From contig NZ_JACIEE010000014.1 in the NCBI RefSeq assembly GCF_014196765.1, positions 62,001 through 126,000 of the forward strand: 64,000 bases of DNA, in the 5' to 3' direction. A program made the translations under genes and the position numbers. Source of the stretch: Mycoplana azooxidifex (GTDB lineage: Bacteria > Pseudomonadota > Alphaproteobacteria > Rhizobiales > Rhizobiaceae). Of the stretch, positions 36,945 to 46,335 are shown in pieces. A model generated the notes under the pieces. It was given only the letters and a program-made list of their open reading frames with translations. It was not told the DNA's origin and did no database searches. Position 1 is the first letter of the stretch, and each line of letters starts with the position of its first letter.

Positions 36945-37853
36945 ATGCGACCACTACGCCTGGACCGCCTAGAGATATTTGAGGAGGTCGTCCGCTGCGG
37001 TGGCTTTAGAGCCGCCGCGCTTGGACGGGGCGTTTCGTCGTCGGCCATCAGTCAATCGATCAGCGTGCTCGAGGAAGCGCTGGGCATCCGACTGCTGAAC
37101 CGAACGACACGGAGCGTCGCGCCGACTGAAGCGGGCGAGCAGCTTCTCCAGCGACTAGGGCCCGCCCTGCACGACATCAGAACAGCGATCGACGATCTCA
37201 ATCAGCTTCGCGAGCGCCCATCCGGCACCGTGCGGATCAATGCACCGGGTCCGGCCGCCGACCACGTTCTCTGCCCTCTGGCCTTTGAATTCATGAAAAT
37301 CTATCCCGACATCAACGTCGAGATCGTCAGTGATGCCGCGATCATCGATATCGTGGAGCAAGGTTTCGACGCTGGCGTGCGCTTCGGGAACCAGCTCGCT
37401 CAAGACATGATCGCCATGCCCCTGGGCCCCGCCTTGCAATATGCGATCGTGGCCTCGCCTGATTATCTTCGCAAGCGCGGTCGGCCCGAGACACCGCGCG
37501 ATCTCTTACAGCACGACTGTATTCGTCGTCGTTTCCCCGGCGGAACCATGGCGACGTGGAAATTTGAGAGGGACGGCGACGAAGTGGAAATCACCCCGAA
37601 AGGTCGATTGACGCTGAGCTCAGCGCATCAAGAGCTCCAAGCCACACTTGCGGGATCGGGAATCGCCCACCTGTTCGAGGACTATGTCCGTGATGATGTC
37701 GAACAAGGCAGGCTTATCGAATTGCTCAGAGACTGGAAGCAAAAGCTGCCGAGCTGGTATCTGTATTATCCGAGCCGGCGGCATACGAGCGCGGCCGTGC
37801 GGGCTTTTCTCGACTACGTCCGCGATTACAGACGGGTTCCAATCGTCGAGTAA
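36945..37853 (+). CDS. LysR family transcriptional regulator
   Basis: 302 aa; N-terminal HTH (LEIFEEVVRCGGFRAAALGRGVS, ISQSISVLEEALGIRLLNRTTR) and CrgA-like effector domain with EQGFDAGVRFGNQLAQDMIA. Divergent from the exported hydrolase-dioxygenase genes, which are the likely targets. It resembles the LysR at 39129 over the HTH and the EQGFDAG block. Confidence 0.92.
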   Translation: MRPLRLDRLEIFEEVVRCGGFRAAALGRGVSSSAISQSISVLEEALGIRLLNRTTRSVAPTEAGEQLLQRLGPALHDIRTAIDDLNQLRERPSGTVRINAPGPAADHVLCPLAFEFMKIYPDINVEIVSDAAIIDIVEQGFDAGVRFGNQLAQDMIAMPLGPALQYAIVASPDYLRKRGRPETPRDLLQHDCIRRRFPGGTMATWKFERDGDEVEITPKGRLTLSSAHQELQATLAGSGIAHLFEDYVRDDVEQGRLIELLRDWKQKLPSWYLYYPSRRHTSAAVRAFLDYVRDYRRVPIVE

Positions 37854-37874
37854 TGCTCAACTCAGAAGATCACT

Positions 37875-38198
37875 TTAGTCTGCGCTACATGGGATGTCGC
37901 AGGCGGCGCTGACCGCCCTATTCTCCTCGTTTGACCCGCCTCCCCGCTCGTTCGACTTGAAGCGGGGAATGCGCGGATCGTGCAGGAACTCCGCGAAATG
38001 CATATCGCTAGTAAACACCAGTTTTCCCTGTGGCTCGGGGCCATAGGGAAGCGACGTCGTCCCATTCACCTCGACTGTCGCGGCGGTCATCTGCCAAGTC
38101 CCGATGACCTTGTTCGGGGTTTGGGCCGCCACAGGGGTGGCGATGGAAAGGACCATCGCGGCCGCGCCGGCAACAAGCATTCCTCTGCGCTTGATCAT
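37875..38198 (-). pseudogene. Lipocalin-like domain protein, C-terminally truncated
   Basis: The 107-aa frame from ATG 38198 has a signal peptide (MIKRRGMLVAGAAAMVLSIATPVAAQ) and the start of a lipocalin-like domain (VIGTWQMTAATVEVNG, GKLVFTSDMHFAEFLHDPRIPRF, NEENRAV). Family members are roughly 150-170 aa and continue with a GTYTVDE-type segment; here the frame ends after a few unrelated residues (CDIPCSAD), 22 bp from the end of the convergent LysR gene. The 3' half appears to have been deleted. Confidence 0.6.
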
Positions 38199-38199
38199 G

Positions 38200-39033
38200 T
38201 CAATCTTCCTTTCGATCGGCGGAAAAGGCGACATCGCGCTGGGCTTCGAGCGCTTCTAGTCGCTTCGTGAGCGCGGCGCGGATATTTTCAAAGGCAGTGC
38301 TGCCCAGCGCGAGCCGCAATGGCGGATGATCCGAGTCGGCCGCCTCGATTATTGCGTCAACGGTGTTGCCGGCATCGCCGTGGATCACGAACTCACCGCC
38401 AGCGACGAGCCGGCGAACCTCGCCTGCGGGCGTTTCCTCGTAAATCCCGAAGGGCTCCGCCCGATCGAGAGCTGCGCCGAAATTCGTATCGGTGGGGCCT
38501 GGCTCGGCAATGATGAAATCGATCCCGAATGGTGCAACCTCCTGGGCAACGGTCTCGACGAACCCTTCGATACCCCACTTGCTGGCATGATAAAGGCTGA
38601 AGCCCGGATATGTGATCTGCCCGCCCTCGGAGGAAACCTGGACGACACGTCCGCCGCCCTGAGATCGCAGGTGCGGTAGGCTGGCACGAATAAGTTGGAT
38701 CGAACCGGTGAGGTTCGTCGCGAGCTGACGATCAATCTGCTCGTCGCTGAGTTCCTCCCCCGCGCCGAATAAGCCATAGCCAGCGTTGCTGACCACCACG
38801 TCGATCCGACCGACACGTTCGAACGCCTGGTCAATAGCTGCGCGGACCGCCCCGGTATCGATCAGGTCCAACAAGACTACGTGGAACTGATCGGCATGGG
38901 CGCTCGCGAGGTGTGACAGCGCGTCTGTGCGCCGTACGGTTCCAATGACGCGGTCGCCGCGGCCGAGCAGCTTCTCCGTCATGATGCGCCCAAGTCCGGA
39001 GGAAGCCCCCGTGATAAACCAAGTTTTCGTCAT
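38200..39033 (-). CDS. SDR family oxidoreductase
   Basis: 277 aa from ATG 39033 (MTKTWFITGASSGLGRIMTEKLL). It has TGASSGLG, DVVVSNAGYGLFG, and the catalytic YHASK. It belongs to the classical SDRs often annotated as oxidoreductases with NADP preference. It is divergent from the LysR gene at 39129, whose product probably controls it, and it ends just before the truncated lipocalin-like gene. Confidence 0.9.
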   Translation of the reverse strand: MTKTWFITGASSGLGRIMTEKLLGRGDRVIGTVRRTDALSHLASAHADQFHVVLLDLIDTGAVRAAIDQAFERVGRIDVVVSNAGYGLFGAGEELSDEQIDRQLATNLTGSIQLIRASLPHLRSQGGGRVVQVSSEGGQITYPGFSLYHASKWGIEGFVETVAQEVAPFGIDFIIAEPGPTDTNFGAALDRAEPFGIYEETPAGEVRRLVAGGEFVIHGDAGNTVDAIIEAADSDHPPLRLALGSTAFENIRAALTKRLEALEAQRDVAFSADRKED

Positions 39034-39128
39034 GGCATGATCCTCGATTGATTGAGGACAATGTAGCCACTCCACTTTGTTGCGATAATGCGCTCTAATC
39101 TGCATGAGCTGGTGAGCAAGGATGACCA

Positions 39129-40019
39129 ATGGCGAGGCCGACACTGACGGATCTGGCCGCCCTTGTGGCGGTCGCAGAGCACCGGAGCTTCCGAAAAGCG
39201 GCCGACATGCTGGGCGTCTCGCGCTCTTCGCTCAGCCACGCGATCGCAGCGCTTGAGCGCAACCTTGGGGCCTGGCTCCTTCATCGGACGACCCGCAGCG
39301 TCGCGCCAACGGAAGCGGGAGAGCATCTTCTTCGACGGCTGACGCCGGTGCTCCAGGATCTTGATCAGGCCCTCGACGCAGTTGCCGAGGATGGGGGGCA
39401 TCCGAGCAGCACGCTGCGCATCAATGGCGGCGAGGAAGCCATGCGCCAGCTACTGAGGCTGGTCGTGCCTGTCTTTTTAAGGCGTTATCCGCAAGTCTCG
39501 CTCGACCTGGTCACTGACGGGCGCCTAATCGACATCGTGGAGCAAGGGTTCGATGCTGGCCTCCGGCTTGCCGAAGCGGTGCCACAGGACATGATAGCGG
39601 TTCCGCTGAGCGAGGATTTTCGCTTTCTGGCTGTTGCCGCGCCCACCTACCTGGCGAAAGCCGGCCAGCCGCTCACACCAGAAGATCTGCGACAGCACCA
39701 ATGCATTCGACAGCGTCTCCCGATCGGCAAGCTATACCGGTGGGAGTTTGAGAGGCATGGGCAGGAGATTGCAATCGATGTTTCAGGCGCTATGACGCTC
39801 AATCATACGATGCTCATGATCGAGGCGGCAGCCGACGGGCTTGGTATTGCTTATGTGCCCGAGACGGCGGCGCGACCATGGCTGGAAGCCGGGCGATTGA
39901 TCGCACTCTTGGAAGACTGGTCGCCCCCGGTTGGGGGACTGCGGCTTTACTATTCAAGCCATCGTCATGTGCCCGCTTCCCTCCGTGCCTTTATCGACGT
40001 GATGAAAGGTGCCAGCTGA
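39129..40019 (+). CDS. LysR family transcriptional regulator
   Basis: 296 aa with an N-terminal HTH (LAALVAVAEHRSFRKAADMLGVS, LSHAIAALERNLGAWLLHRTTRSV) and an effector domain containing VEQGFDAGLRLAEAVPQDMIAV. It is divergent to the SDR at 38200 by about 95 bp. Its stop lies next to the boundary of the conjugation-gene fragment. Confidence 0.92.
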   Translation: MARPTLTDLAALVAVAEHRSFRKAADMLGVSRSSLSHAIAALERNLGAWLLHRTTRSVAPTEAGEHLLRRLTPVLQDLDQALDAVAEDGGHPSSTLRINGGEEAMRQLLRLVVPVFLRRYPQVSLDLVTDGRLIDIVEQGFDAGLRLAEAVPQDMIAVPLSEDFRFLAVAAPTYLAKAGQPLTPEDLRQHQCIRQRLPIGKLYRWEFERHGQEIAIDVSGAMTLNHTMLMIEAAADGLGIAYVPETAARPWLEAGRLIALLEDWSPPVGGLRLYYSSHRHVPASLRAFIDVMKGAS

Positions 40020-40265
40020 TCAAGGTCGGTGCTGTTTATACTCCCCTGTCGACCACACTGGTTAAGCCAGCCGGCGGTGGCGTCGCGATCAACTTCGCAT
40101 CACTAAGCTCGATGCATGTGCAGCTTCATTCCGCCGTTTCCCTGTCTTTATACGCCACAGTACGACGACCACTTTTCGGTTGTTGTAATCCCCTGATTTC
40201 TGCCTCTTCTACTCGTCCCCGATCCAGGGCCGCATGTCGCGGACCCGCAAGAGAACGGGGACGAC

Positions 40266-41194
40266 GTGGCGGCGACTCACCAGAAATCGGAGGCAATCCT
40301 TCGCGGCGCGCGCATGTTGCGCACCGCCCTCGGGCCGGCGATCACCCGGTTTCTGGAAGACCCCGCGATCGTCGAGGTGATGCTCAACCCCGATGGGCGG
40401 CTCTGGGTCGACCGGCTTTCCGAGGGACTGTCCAACACGGGAGAGCTGCTGTCGCCGTCTGACGGCGAGCGGATCATCCGCCTGGTCGCCCACCATGTCG
40501 GCGCCGAGGTTCATCCCGGCGCGCCGCGCGTGTCGGCCGAACTGCCCGAGACGGGGGAGCGGTTCGAGGGCCTGCTGCCGCCCGTCGTTCAGGCGCCAAC
40601 CTTCGCGATCCGCAAGCCCGCTGTCGCGGTCTTCACGCTGGAAGATTACGTGGCCGCCGGAATCATGGCGGCGAGCCAGGCCGAGGCGCTGCGCCGCGCT
40701 GTCGCCGAGCGGCGCTTCTGGCCGAGGTCTCGAAGACTTCGGACCGCGTCGTTCTGATCGAGGACACCCGCGAGCTCCAATGCGCCGCGCCCAACCTCGT
40801 CGCCATGCGGACCAAGGACGGCGTCGCCTCGCTCTCCGACCTTGTCCGCTCCTCGCTCCGCCTTCGCCCCGACCGCATCCCGATCGGCGAGGTGCGCGGC
40901 GCCGAGGCCCTCGATCTCTTGAAGGCCTGGCGCACCGGCCACCCCGGCGGCGTCGGCACCATCCACGCCGGCACCGCCATCGGCGCCCTGCGCCGGATGG
41001 AGCAACTGATCCAGGAAGCCGTCGTCACCGTTCCGCGCGCGCTCATCGCCGAAACGATCGATCTGGTCGCCGTCCTGTCCGGTCGCGGCTCACAGCGCCG
41101 CCTCGCCGAACTCGCCCGCATCGAGGGCCTCGGCCCCGACGGCGACTACCGCGTCACCCCCGCAACCCAGCCCCTCACAGGAGACCCGTCATGA
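40266..41194 (+). pseudogene. trbB: Conjugal transfer ATPase TrbB, Walker A segment deleted and frame broken
   Basis: From GTG 40266 the first 155 residues match TrbB (LRTALGPAITRFLEDPAIVEVMLNP, PTFAIRKPAVAVFTLEDYV, LRRAVAERR). At about 40714 the frame jumps: LLAEVSKTSDRVVLIEDTRELQ and the complete C-terminus (LRPDRIPIGEVRGAEALDLL, GTIHAG) continue to 41194 in another frame. The piece lost is the P-loop stretch that normally lies between AERR and LLAEV, about 18 codons. The VirB11-type ATPase that drives the mating-pair apparatus is therefore dead. Confidence 0.8.
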
Positions 41195-41520
41195 TCCAGC
41201 ATGCTTTGCGCATCCGCCGCCACATCGCCACGGCGGTGTCCGTCACCTTCATCACGTTGACGCTCGCGCCCGCCGCCCACGCCTCCGGCTCGTCGATGCC
41301 GTGGGAAGCACCGCTGCAATCCATCCTCGAATCGATCGAAGGGCCGGTGGCCAAGATCATCGCCGTGATGATCATCATTATCACCGGCCTGACGCTCGCC
41401 TTCGGCGACACATCCGGCGGCGCGCGCCGCCTGATCCAGATCGTGTTCGGCCTATCGATCGCCTTCGCCGCGTCGAGCTTCTTCCTGTCGTTCTTCTCGT
41501 TCGGCGGCGGAGCGCTCTGA
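41191..41520 (+). CDS. trbC: Conjugal transfer pilin-type protein TrbC
   Basis: 109 aa from ATG 41191, overlapping the trbB stop by four bases. A signal peptide (TAVSVTFITLTLAPAAHASG) is followed by two membrane segments (KIIAVMIIIITGLTLAFG and LIQIVFGLSIAFAASSFFLSF) flanking SGGARR, the layout of TrbC/VirB2 pilins. The frame is intact but it is stranded between broken trbB and truncated trbD, so it has no working partner here. Confidence 0.82.
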   Translation: MIQHALRIRRHIATAVSVTFITLTLAPAAHASGSSMPWEAPLQSILESIEGPVAKIIAVMIIIITGLTLAFGDTSGGARRLIQIVFGLSIAFAASSFFLSFFSFGGGAL

Positions 41521-41790
41521 TGGCCGACGGCGCCGATCATCATGGCGGCGAGCTGCCGGGTTTCTCTGTCCCGGTCCATCAGGCGCTGACCGAGCACATC
41601 TTGCTCGGCGGCGCTCCGCGGTCGATCGCCATTCTCAACGGCACGCTCGCCGCCGCGCTCGGGCTGGGTCTCCGCCTCTGGCTCGTCGGCCTGGGCCTTT
41701 GGGCTGTCGGCCATTTCGCTGCCGTCTGGGCCGCCAAGCGCGATCAGCAGTTCGTCGAGGTTGTGCGCAAGCATCAACGCGCACAGTGGA
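41520..41790 (+). pseudogene. trbD: Conjugal transfer protein TrbD, C-terminally truncated
   Basis: ATG 41520 overlaps the trbC stop by one base. The protein starts with a TrbD/VirB3 pattern (PVHQALTEHILLGGAPRSIAILNG, two hydrophobic segments) up to RDQQFVEVVRKH near 41771. After that the sequence becomes RAQWIAHRAR and reads through into the antisense of the neighbouring SDR gene, so the natural end of trbD and all later trb genes are missing. This is the right-hand boundary of the conjugation fragment. Confidence 0.7.
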
Positions 41791-41817
41791 TCGCGCATCG
41801 AGCGAGAACTTTGTGCA

Positions 41818-42939
41818 TCAGCCCATTCGCCCGAATGTCACGTCGCCAAGTTGCTCAAGTGTGGTCCACAGCCTCGCCGCAACTTGCTGGTCGTCGGCTT
41901 TTTCAGGAATCCCGGCCCAGCCGGGTAAGCCGCCCAGCCCCATCACCCCGTTGGGGCCGTAATATCCGCCAGCCGCCGCTTGCGGCGACGTTGCCGCATA
42001 CAGGGTCGGCAAGGCGCCCTGGGCTGCCGTCTGGAACATGAACGGCATGTATCGATGATTGCGCCCCTCCAGGCTGTCGGGGCCTGGGCCGTCCGGGACG
42101 AGGTTCGTGCGGGCGATGCCCGGATGGGCGGCTATAGCCGAGATACCCCAGCCTTCCACCGCACTGCGCCTCTGCATCTCGAAGGCAACCATGAGGAGGG
42201 CGAGCTTGGAGTTGTCATAGGCCGCCCCATAGTCGTAGTCCTGAACCAGTTGCAGGTCGGCAAAGTTGATAGCACCCATGAACGAGCGGCTGCTGGAAAC
42301 CCAGACGACGCGCGGGGATTGGCCTTCGCGAAGCAGCGGCAACAGTAGGGCGGTCAACACAAAATGACCAAGCGTGTTCGTGGCAAAAACCCGCTCGAAT
42401 CCGTTGGCGCTCACTTCGCGGCTTTTCCGCCCCATGACGCCGGCATTGTTGACGAGAATATCCAGACTTCCTCGGGACGCGCGCATACGCTCCGCAAATC
42501 CGGCGACCGAAGCGAGGTCTGAAAGATCGAGCGTCTCGAAGCGGATCGAAGCGCCGGGAACGATGCTCCTGATGTGTCTGACCGCTTCCTCGCCCCGTTC
42601 TTGCTTCCGGGACGCGATGGTTACGTCCGCCCCGGCGCGAGCGAGTTCAAGGGCGTCATGAAAGCCCAGGCCGCTTCGATCGCCCACGGGATAGCCATTG
42701 CCACCGGTGACCAGCGCCGAGCGCCCTCGCAGCGAGGGGATGTCGGCCGCCGTCCAATCGGGGATCCTCGGCAGTCCCTGCTGACGCGGGGAAACGGGTG
42801 GCCTGTTCGCCCATACGGCGACGCCGCCGCCCACAGCCGCAACAGCAAGGCCGGCCGCGCCGTATCGAACAAATGAACGGCGCGACAACCCCGAAGCTTT
42901 GGCTTTGCCAGGCCCATTCCCTCCGCGCGTGTCTGTCAT
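41818..42939 (-). CDS. SDR family oxidoreductase with Tat-type leader
   Basis: 373 aa. The first 45 residues contain LSRRSFVRYGAAGLAVAAVGGGVAVWANR, a twin-arginine signal or anchor. The SDR core has TGGNGYPVGDRSGLGF as an extended glycine motif, LDILVNNAGVMG, and the active site YDNSK. It is related to the two SDRs that follow on the same strand but is longer at the N-terminus. The electron donor for an exported SDR is unclear. Confidence 0.85.
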   Translation of the reverse strand: MTDTRGGNGPGKAKASGLSRRSFVRYGAAGLAVAAVGGGVAVWANRPPVSPRQQGLPRIPDWTAADIPSLRGRSALVTGGNGYPVGDRSGLGFHDALELARAGADVTIASRKQERGEEAVRHIRSIVPGASIRFETLDLSDLASVAGFAERMRASRGSLDILVNNAGVMGRKSREVSANGFERVFATNTLGHFVLTALLLPLLREGQSPRVVWVSSSRSFMGAINFADLQLVQDYDYGAAYDNSKLALLMVAFEMQRRSAVEGWGISAIAAHPGIARTNLVPDGPGPDSLEGRNHRYMPFMFQTAAQGALPTLYAATSPQAAAGGYYGPNGVMGLGGLPGWAGIPEKADDQQVAARLWTTLEQLGDVTFGRMG

Positions 42940-43122
42940 TTCAGGAATCCTTCCGAGTAATGGAATTTTGGATGGTTGGGCGATGTCAGTGTTGCGAAGG
43001 GTCAGCGACGATGCACTCGTTTGCGATCAGCATGACCGGGAGCATCCGGTTGATCGTCGCCGGGTTAAGGTCAAGGTGTCACTGCTCTCCCGACGTAAAA
43101 CGGTGACCACCACCTGGACGTT

Positions 43123-44037
43123 TCACACGAACGTCACGCTCGTCAGCTCCTGAGACGCATCCCAGAGGCGCGCCGCCACTGAGGCATCGTGCGCCTGCAT
43201 GGGAGGCTTTTCTTCGGTCGGATAGCCACGCGTCCCGCCCAACCTGTCAGGTCCGTAGTAGGCGCCGTCGCGCGCTGCCGGATCGGTCGCCGCATACAGC
43301 GTGGGTAATGCGCCCTGCCACGCGGGCTGGAACAGGAACGGCAGGAAGCGGCGCGCCATTCCGGGCGCGCTCGTCTGTCCGGCTCCGTTCGGGAGCAGAT
43401 CGGTGCGCGAGATACCGGGGTGGGCCGCCAGGCTCTCGACGCCCCATCCGGCCGCCTTGCTGCGCCGGCTCAATTCGAATGCGAACATGATGCAGGCGAG
43501 CTTCGATTGGCTGTAAACCGGCATCGGCTTGTAGTCGCGCTCAGCTTGCAAGTCGTCGAAGTTGATCGCTCCTTGGCGTGCCGCGACGCTGCCGAGGGTC
43601 ACGACGCGTGGGTTCTGCCCTTTCTTCAGGAGCGGCATCAGATGCGCCGTAAGCGCAAAATGGCCGAGATAGTTGGTGCCGAACTGCAGCTCGAAGCCGT
43701 CGGAGGTCTCGCGACGGGTCGGTGGCGTCATAACGCCGGCATTGTTGATCAGGAGATCGAGGCTGTCCTGCTCCTGTGCGAGTTGCTCGGTGAACGCCGC
43801 GATCGAGGCGAGGTTGGCAAGATCCACCTCCCCAAACCGCACTTGTCCGCCAGGGATAGCTTTCTTGATCGCGGCCACGGCCTCAGCGCCCTTCCGCGCG
43901 TTGCGCCCGGCGATCACGACACTTGAACCGGCTCGCGCCAAGGCCAACGCTTCCTCGAAGCCCAATCCTCCAGTGCCAGTGACGACCGCTGTACGGCCGT
44001 GTTGCGGTGGAATGTTGCTTGTCGTCCATTTGGTCAT
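43123..44037 (-). CDS. SDR family oxidoreductase (tandem paralogue 2)
   Basis: 304 aa from ATG 44037 (MTKWTTSNIPPQHGR). It carries TGTGGLGF, LDLLINNAGVM and YSQSK. It is cytosolic, with no leader, and is strongly similar over its whole length to the protein at 44238-45185, including the first 14 residues, which indicates a fairly recent tandem duplication. Confidence 0.88.
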   Translation of the reverse strand: MTKWTTSNIPPQHGRTAVVTGTGGLGFEEALALARAGSSVVIAGRNARKGAEAVAAIKKAIPGGQVRFGEVDLANLASIAAFTEQLAQEQDSLDLLINNAGVMTPPTRRETSDGFELQFGTNYLGHFALTAHLMPLLKKGQNPRVVTLGSVAARQGAINFDDLQAERDYKPMPVYSQSKLACIMFAFELSRRSKAAGWGVESLAAHPGISRTDLLPNGAGQTSAPGMARRFLPFLFQPAWQGALPTLYAATDPAARDGAYYGPDRLGGTRGYPTEEKPPMQAHDASVAARLWDASQELTSVTFV

Positions 44038-44237
44038 TATGAAGTCCACGCCTTCTCAAAAGTTCAGCGAGACTTCGGGTGAGGATTGTCTCAACGCGCC
44101 CGCTTTTTACCTCCCTCAATAGAACGGCTACGGCATTAAACCTCCATGCCTGAATTGGCAAAAAACATGCCTATTCCTACATCCATTTGACTGTCGAGGA
44201 ATATCGAAAGAAAGTAGATGCCGACTGGCCGAGGCCA

Positions 44238-45185
44238 TCAAGTTGGCGCGGTCAAGGCCTGCGGGCGTCCTACAAGTATGTCCACGTTGGTCAGTTCCAG
44301 CGAAATCTCCCAGAGGCGAGCCGCGACGGCTGTGTCCAGCGCTTGGCGAGGAGGTTTCTCCTGGATCGGATGGCCTCGCGTCCCGCCAAGCCGGTCAGGC
44401 CCGTAGTAAGCGCCGCTCCGCGCCGCCGGTTCTGTCGCCGCAAAGAGCGTGGGCAAGGCGCCCTGCCATGCGGGCTGATAGAGAAACCACAAGTAGCGCC
44501 GCGCGAACCCCGGTACACTCGACCAGCCCGGCCCGTTCGGTATCAGGTCGGTGCGCGAGATGCCGGGATGCGCCGCCAGGCTCTGCACGCCCCATCCGGC
44601 CGCCTCGCTCCGTCGGTTCAGTTCAAAGGCAAACATGATGCAGGCCAGCTTCGACTGGCTGTAAACCTGCATCGGCTTGTAACCGCCCTCGGCCTGAAGG
44701 TCGTCGAAGTTAATCGCTCCCCACCGCGCCGCCACGCTGCCCACAGTCACGACGCGCGGCTTTTGCCCCCTCTTCATGAGCGGCAGCAGATGCGCGGTAA
44801 GAGCGAAATGGCCGAGATAGTTCGTGCCCAATTGTAGCTCGAAGCCATCGCTGGTCTCGCGACGCTTCGGCGTTCTCATGACGCCGGCGTTGTTGATCAA
44901 GAGCTCGAGGCCATCTTGCTCCTGTGCGAGCTGCGCGGCGAATTCAGCGATCGAAGTAAGGTTCGCAAGGTCCAGCTTGCCGAACCGAACCTGCGCGCCA
45001 GAGACGACATTTCTGATCGCCGCGACGGCATCAGCACCCTTCTGGGGATTGCGTCCGGCGATCACAACGTTAGTGCCGACGCGCGCCAGGGCCAGCGCCG
45101 TCTCGAAACCCAGCCCTCCGGTGCCGGTGACGACTGCCGAACGGCCGTGTTGTGGTGGAATGTTACTTGTCGTCCAGTTGGTCAT
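44238..45185 (-). CDS. SDR family oxidoreductase (tandem paralogue 3)
   Basis: 315 aa from ATG 45185 (MTNWTTSNIPPQHGR). It has TGTGGLGF, LELLINNAGVM and YSQSK. It is near-identical in many blocks to the SDR at 43123-44037. The similarity extends into the 5' flanks (both genes follow a short A/T-rich leader about 130-200 bp long). Substrate unknown; related SDRs are annotated as retinol or protochlorophyllide-type reductases. Confidence 0.88.
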   Translation of the reverse strand: MTNWTTSNIPPQHGRSAVVTGTGGLGFETALALARVGTNVVIAGRNPQKGADAVAAIRNVVSGAQVRFGKLDLANLTSIAEFAAQLAQEQDGLELLINNAGVMRTPKRRETSDGFELQLGTNYLGHFALTAHLLPLMKRGQKPRVVTVGSVAARWGAINFDDLQAEGGYKPMQVYSQSKLACIMFAFELNRRSEAAGWGVQSLAAHPGISRTDLIPNGPGWSSVPGFARRYLWFLYQPAWQGALPTLFAATEPAARSGAYYGPDRLGGTRGHPIQEKPPRQALDTAVAARLWEISLELTNVDILVGRPQALTAPT

Positions 45186-45447
45186 CAATCATCCTTGCCT
45201 TTTCGACTGCTCGGCGGAGATTTCGAGCGTTGATGGTTTCTACGCACCCGCCTTTTTGTCCTGTTCGGCAGGTTGCCCGAAGCGCGGCAACCCTCCATGC
45301 CGGAACCAGTAAAAGGCATGCCTGATCCTACGTTTGTGCAGCTTGCACCGCGCCCGGGGAGGGCAAGTAACGGCAGATGTCCTGATGGTGCTCAGGTGCG
45401 CACGGTAACAGGATCATCTGGCATGGCAGTACAGCTTGGCGGATGGC

Positions 45448-46335
45448 CTACAGTGCTGCGTCCGTGAGGCCGCTGATCATTCTCGGCCCCCAACTGCGAG
45501 CGGTGAAGCTCCAGGTCGCGAAGATTATGAAGGCGGTTGCAGCCAAGAGCACCGATGCTGCCGCAAAGCTGGCAACCGCTCCTCGATCCCGCCAGCGCGC
45601 CCGAATGAAGAGTTCAGCGACGATGAGATTGGGTACGTAGAAGAAGAACATCATGATCGCGTCGAACCAGCCGGTAAAGCCGCTCGCCGTTCCAATGCCA
45701 CCGGATGCCAGGAACCAGGCGCCATATTCCATCCGGTACAGCCAGGAGCCGACCGTCAGAGCAAACAGCCTGATCGCCCAGGCACGATGCTCGTCGTAAC
45801 TGCCAGCCCGGGCGCGGGCGTAGGCCATGGCGGCGCAGAGCACCATCAACGCGCCGTAGATGCCGAAGCCCGTATCCATCAGCGGGCCACCGATCGTGCC
45901 TCTTCCCAATATGAAGCCAAGCCCACCCAGACCAGCCAAGCCGGCCGAAATGACGTAGATTCGGCCCAGCCAACGATGGAGGCCGGGCACATTATCGCGC
46001 ACGCTCCCGATCAACTGAACAGGTCCGAGCAACAGGAGCACGCCCCCGGCCATGAAGTGCGCGCCGATGGCTGCCGTAGAAAGCAGCGCGCTCCCTTCGT
46101 ATAAATCGGGAAGAGACTCATTCCATCGATCGGCAGCTCCGCCTAACGCGACGCCGCCGAAGAAAGCGAGGATGTAGGTGGCGAAGATGGCACCGCTGAT
46201 CCAACTCGCGGCCACGAGCAGCCGAGCGCTCCAGCGCAGGGCTGCACCATGAGAGCCGCCATTTGGCTCGGCCGGTTCACGATCAACGATCGATGAACTA
46301 TCCGCCATGGGGATCGTCTTAAATCCTGCACTCAT
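45448..46335 (-). CDS. DUF2306-family integral membrane protein
   Basis: 295 aa with about seven hydrophobic segments, including FATYILAFFGGVALGG, HFMAGGVLLLLGPVQLI and AIMMFFFYVPNLIVAELFI; the conserved LHRWLGRIYV and DEHRAWAIRLFALT blocks are typical of DUF2306. Function unknown. ATG 46335 overlaps the stop of the DUF2147 gene upstream by four bases, supporting this start and cotranscription; ATG 46308 is an alternative. Confidence 0.8.
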   Translation of the reverse strand: MSAGFKTIPMADSSSIVDREPAEPNGGSHGAALRWSARLLVAASWISGAIFATYILAFFGGVALGGAADRWNESLPDLYEGSALLSTAAIGAHFMAGGVLLLLGPVQLIGSVRDNVPGLHRWLGRIYVISAGLAGLGGLGFILGRGTIGGPLMDTGFGIYGALMVLCAAMAYARARAGSYDEHRAWAIRLFALTVGSWLYRMEYGAWFLASGGIGTASGFTGWFDAIMMFFFYVPNLIVAELFIRARWRDRGAVASFAAASVLLAATAFIIFATWSFTARSWGPRMISGLTDAAL

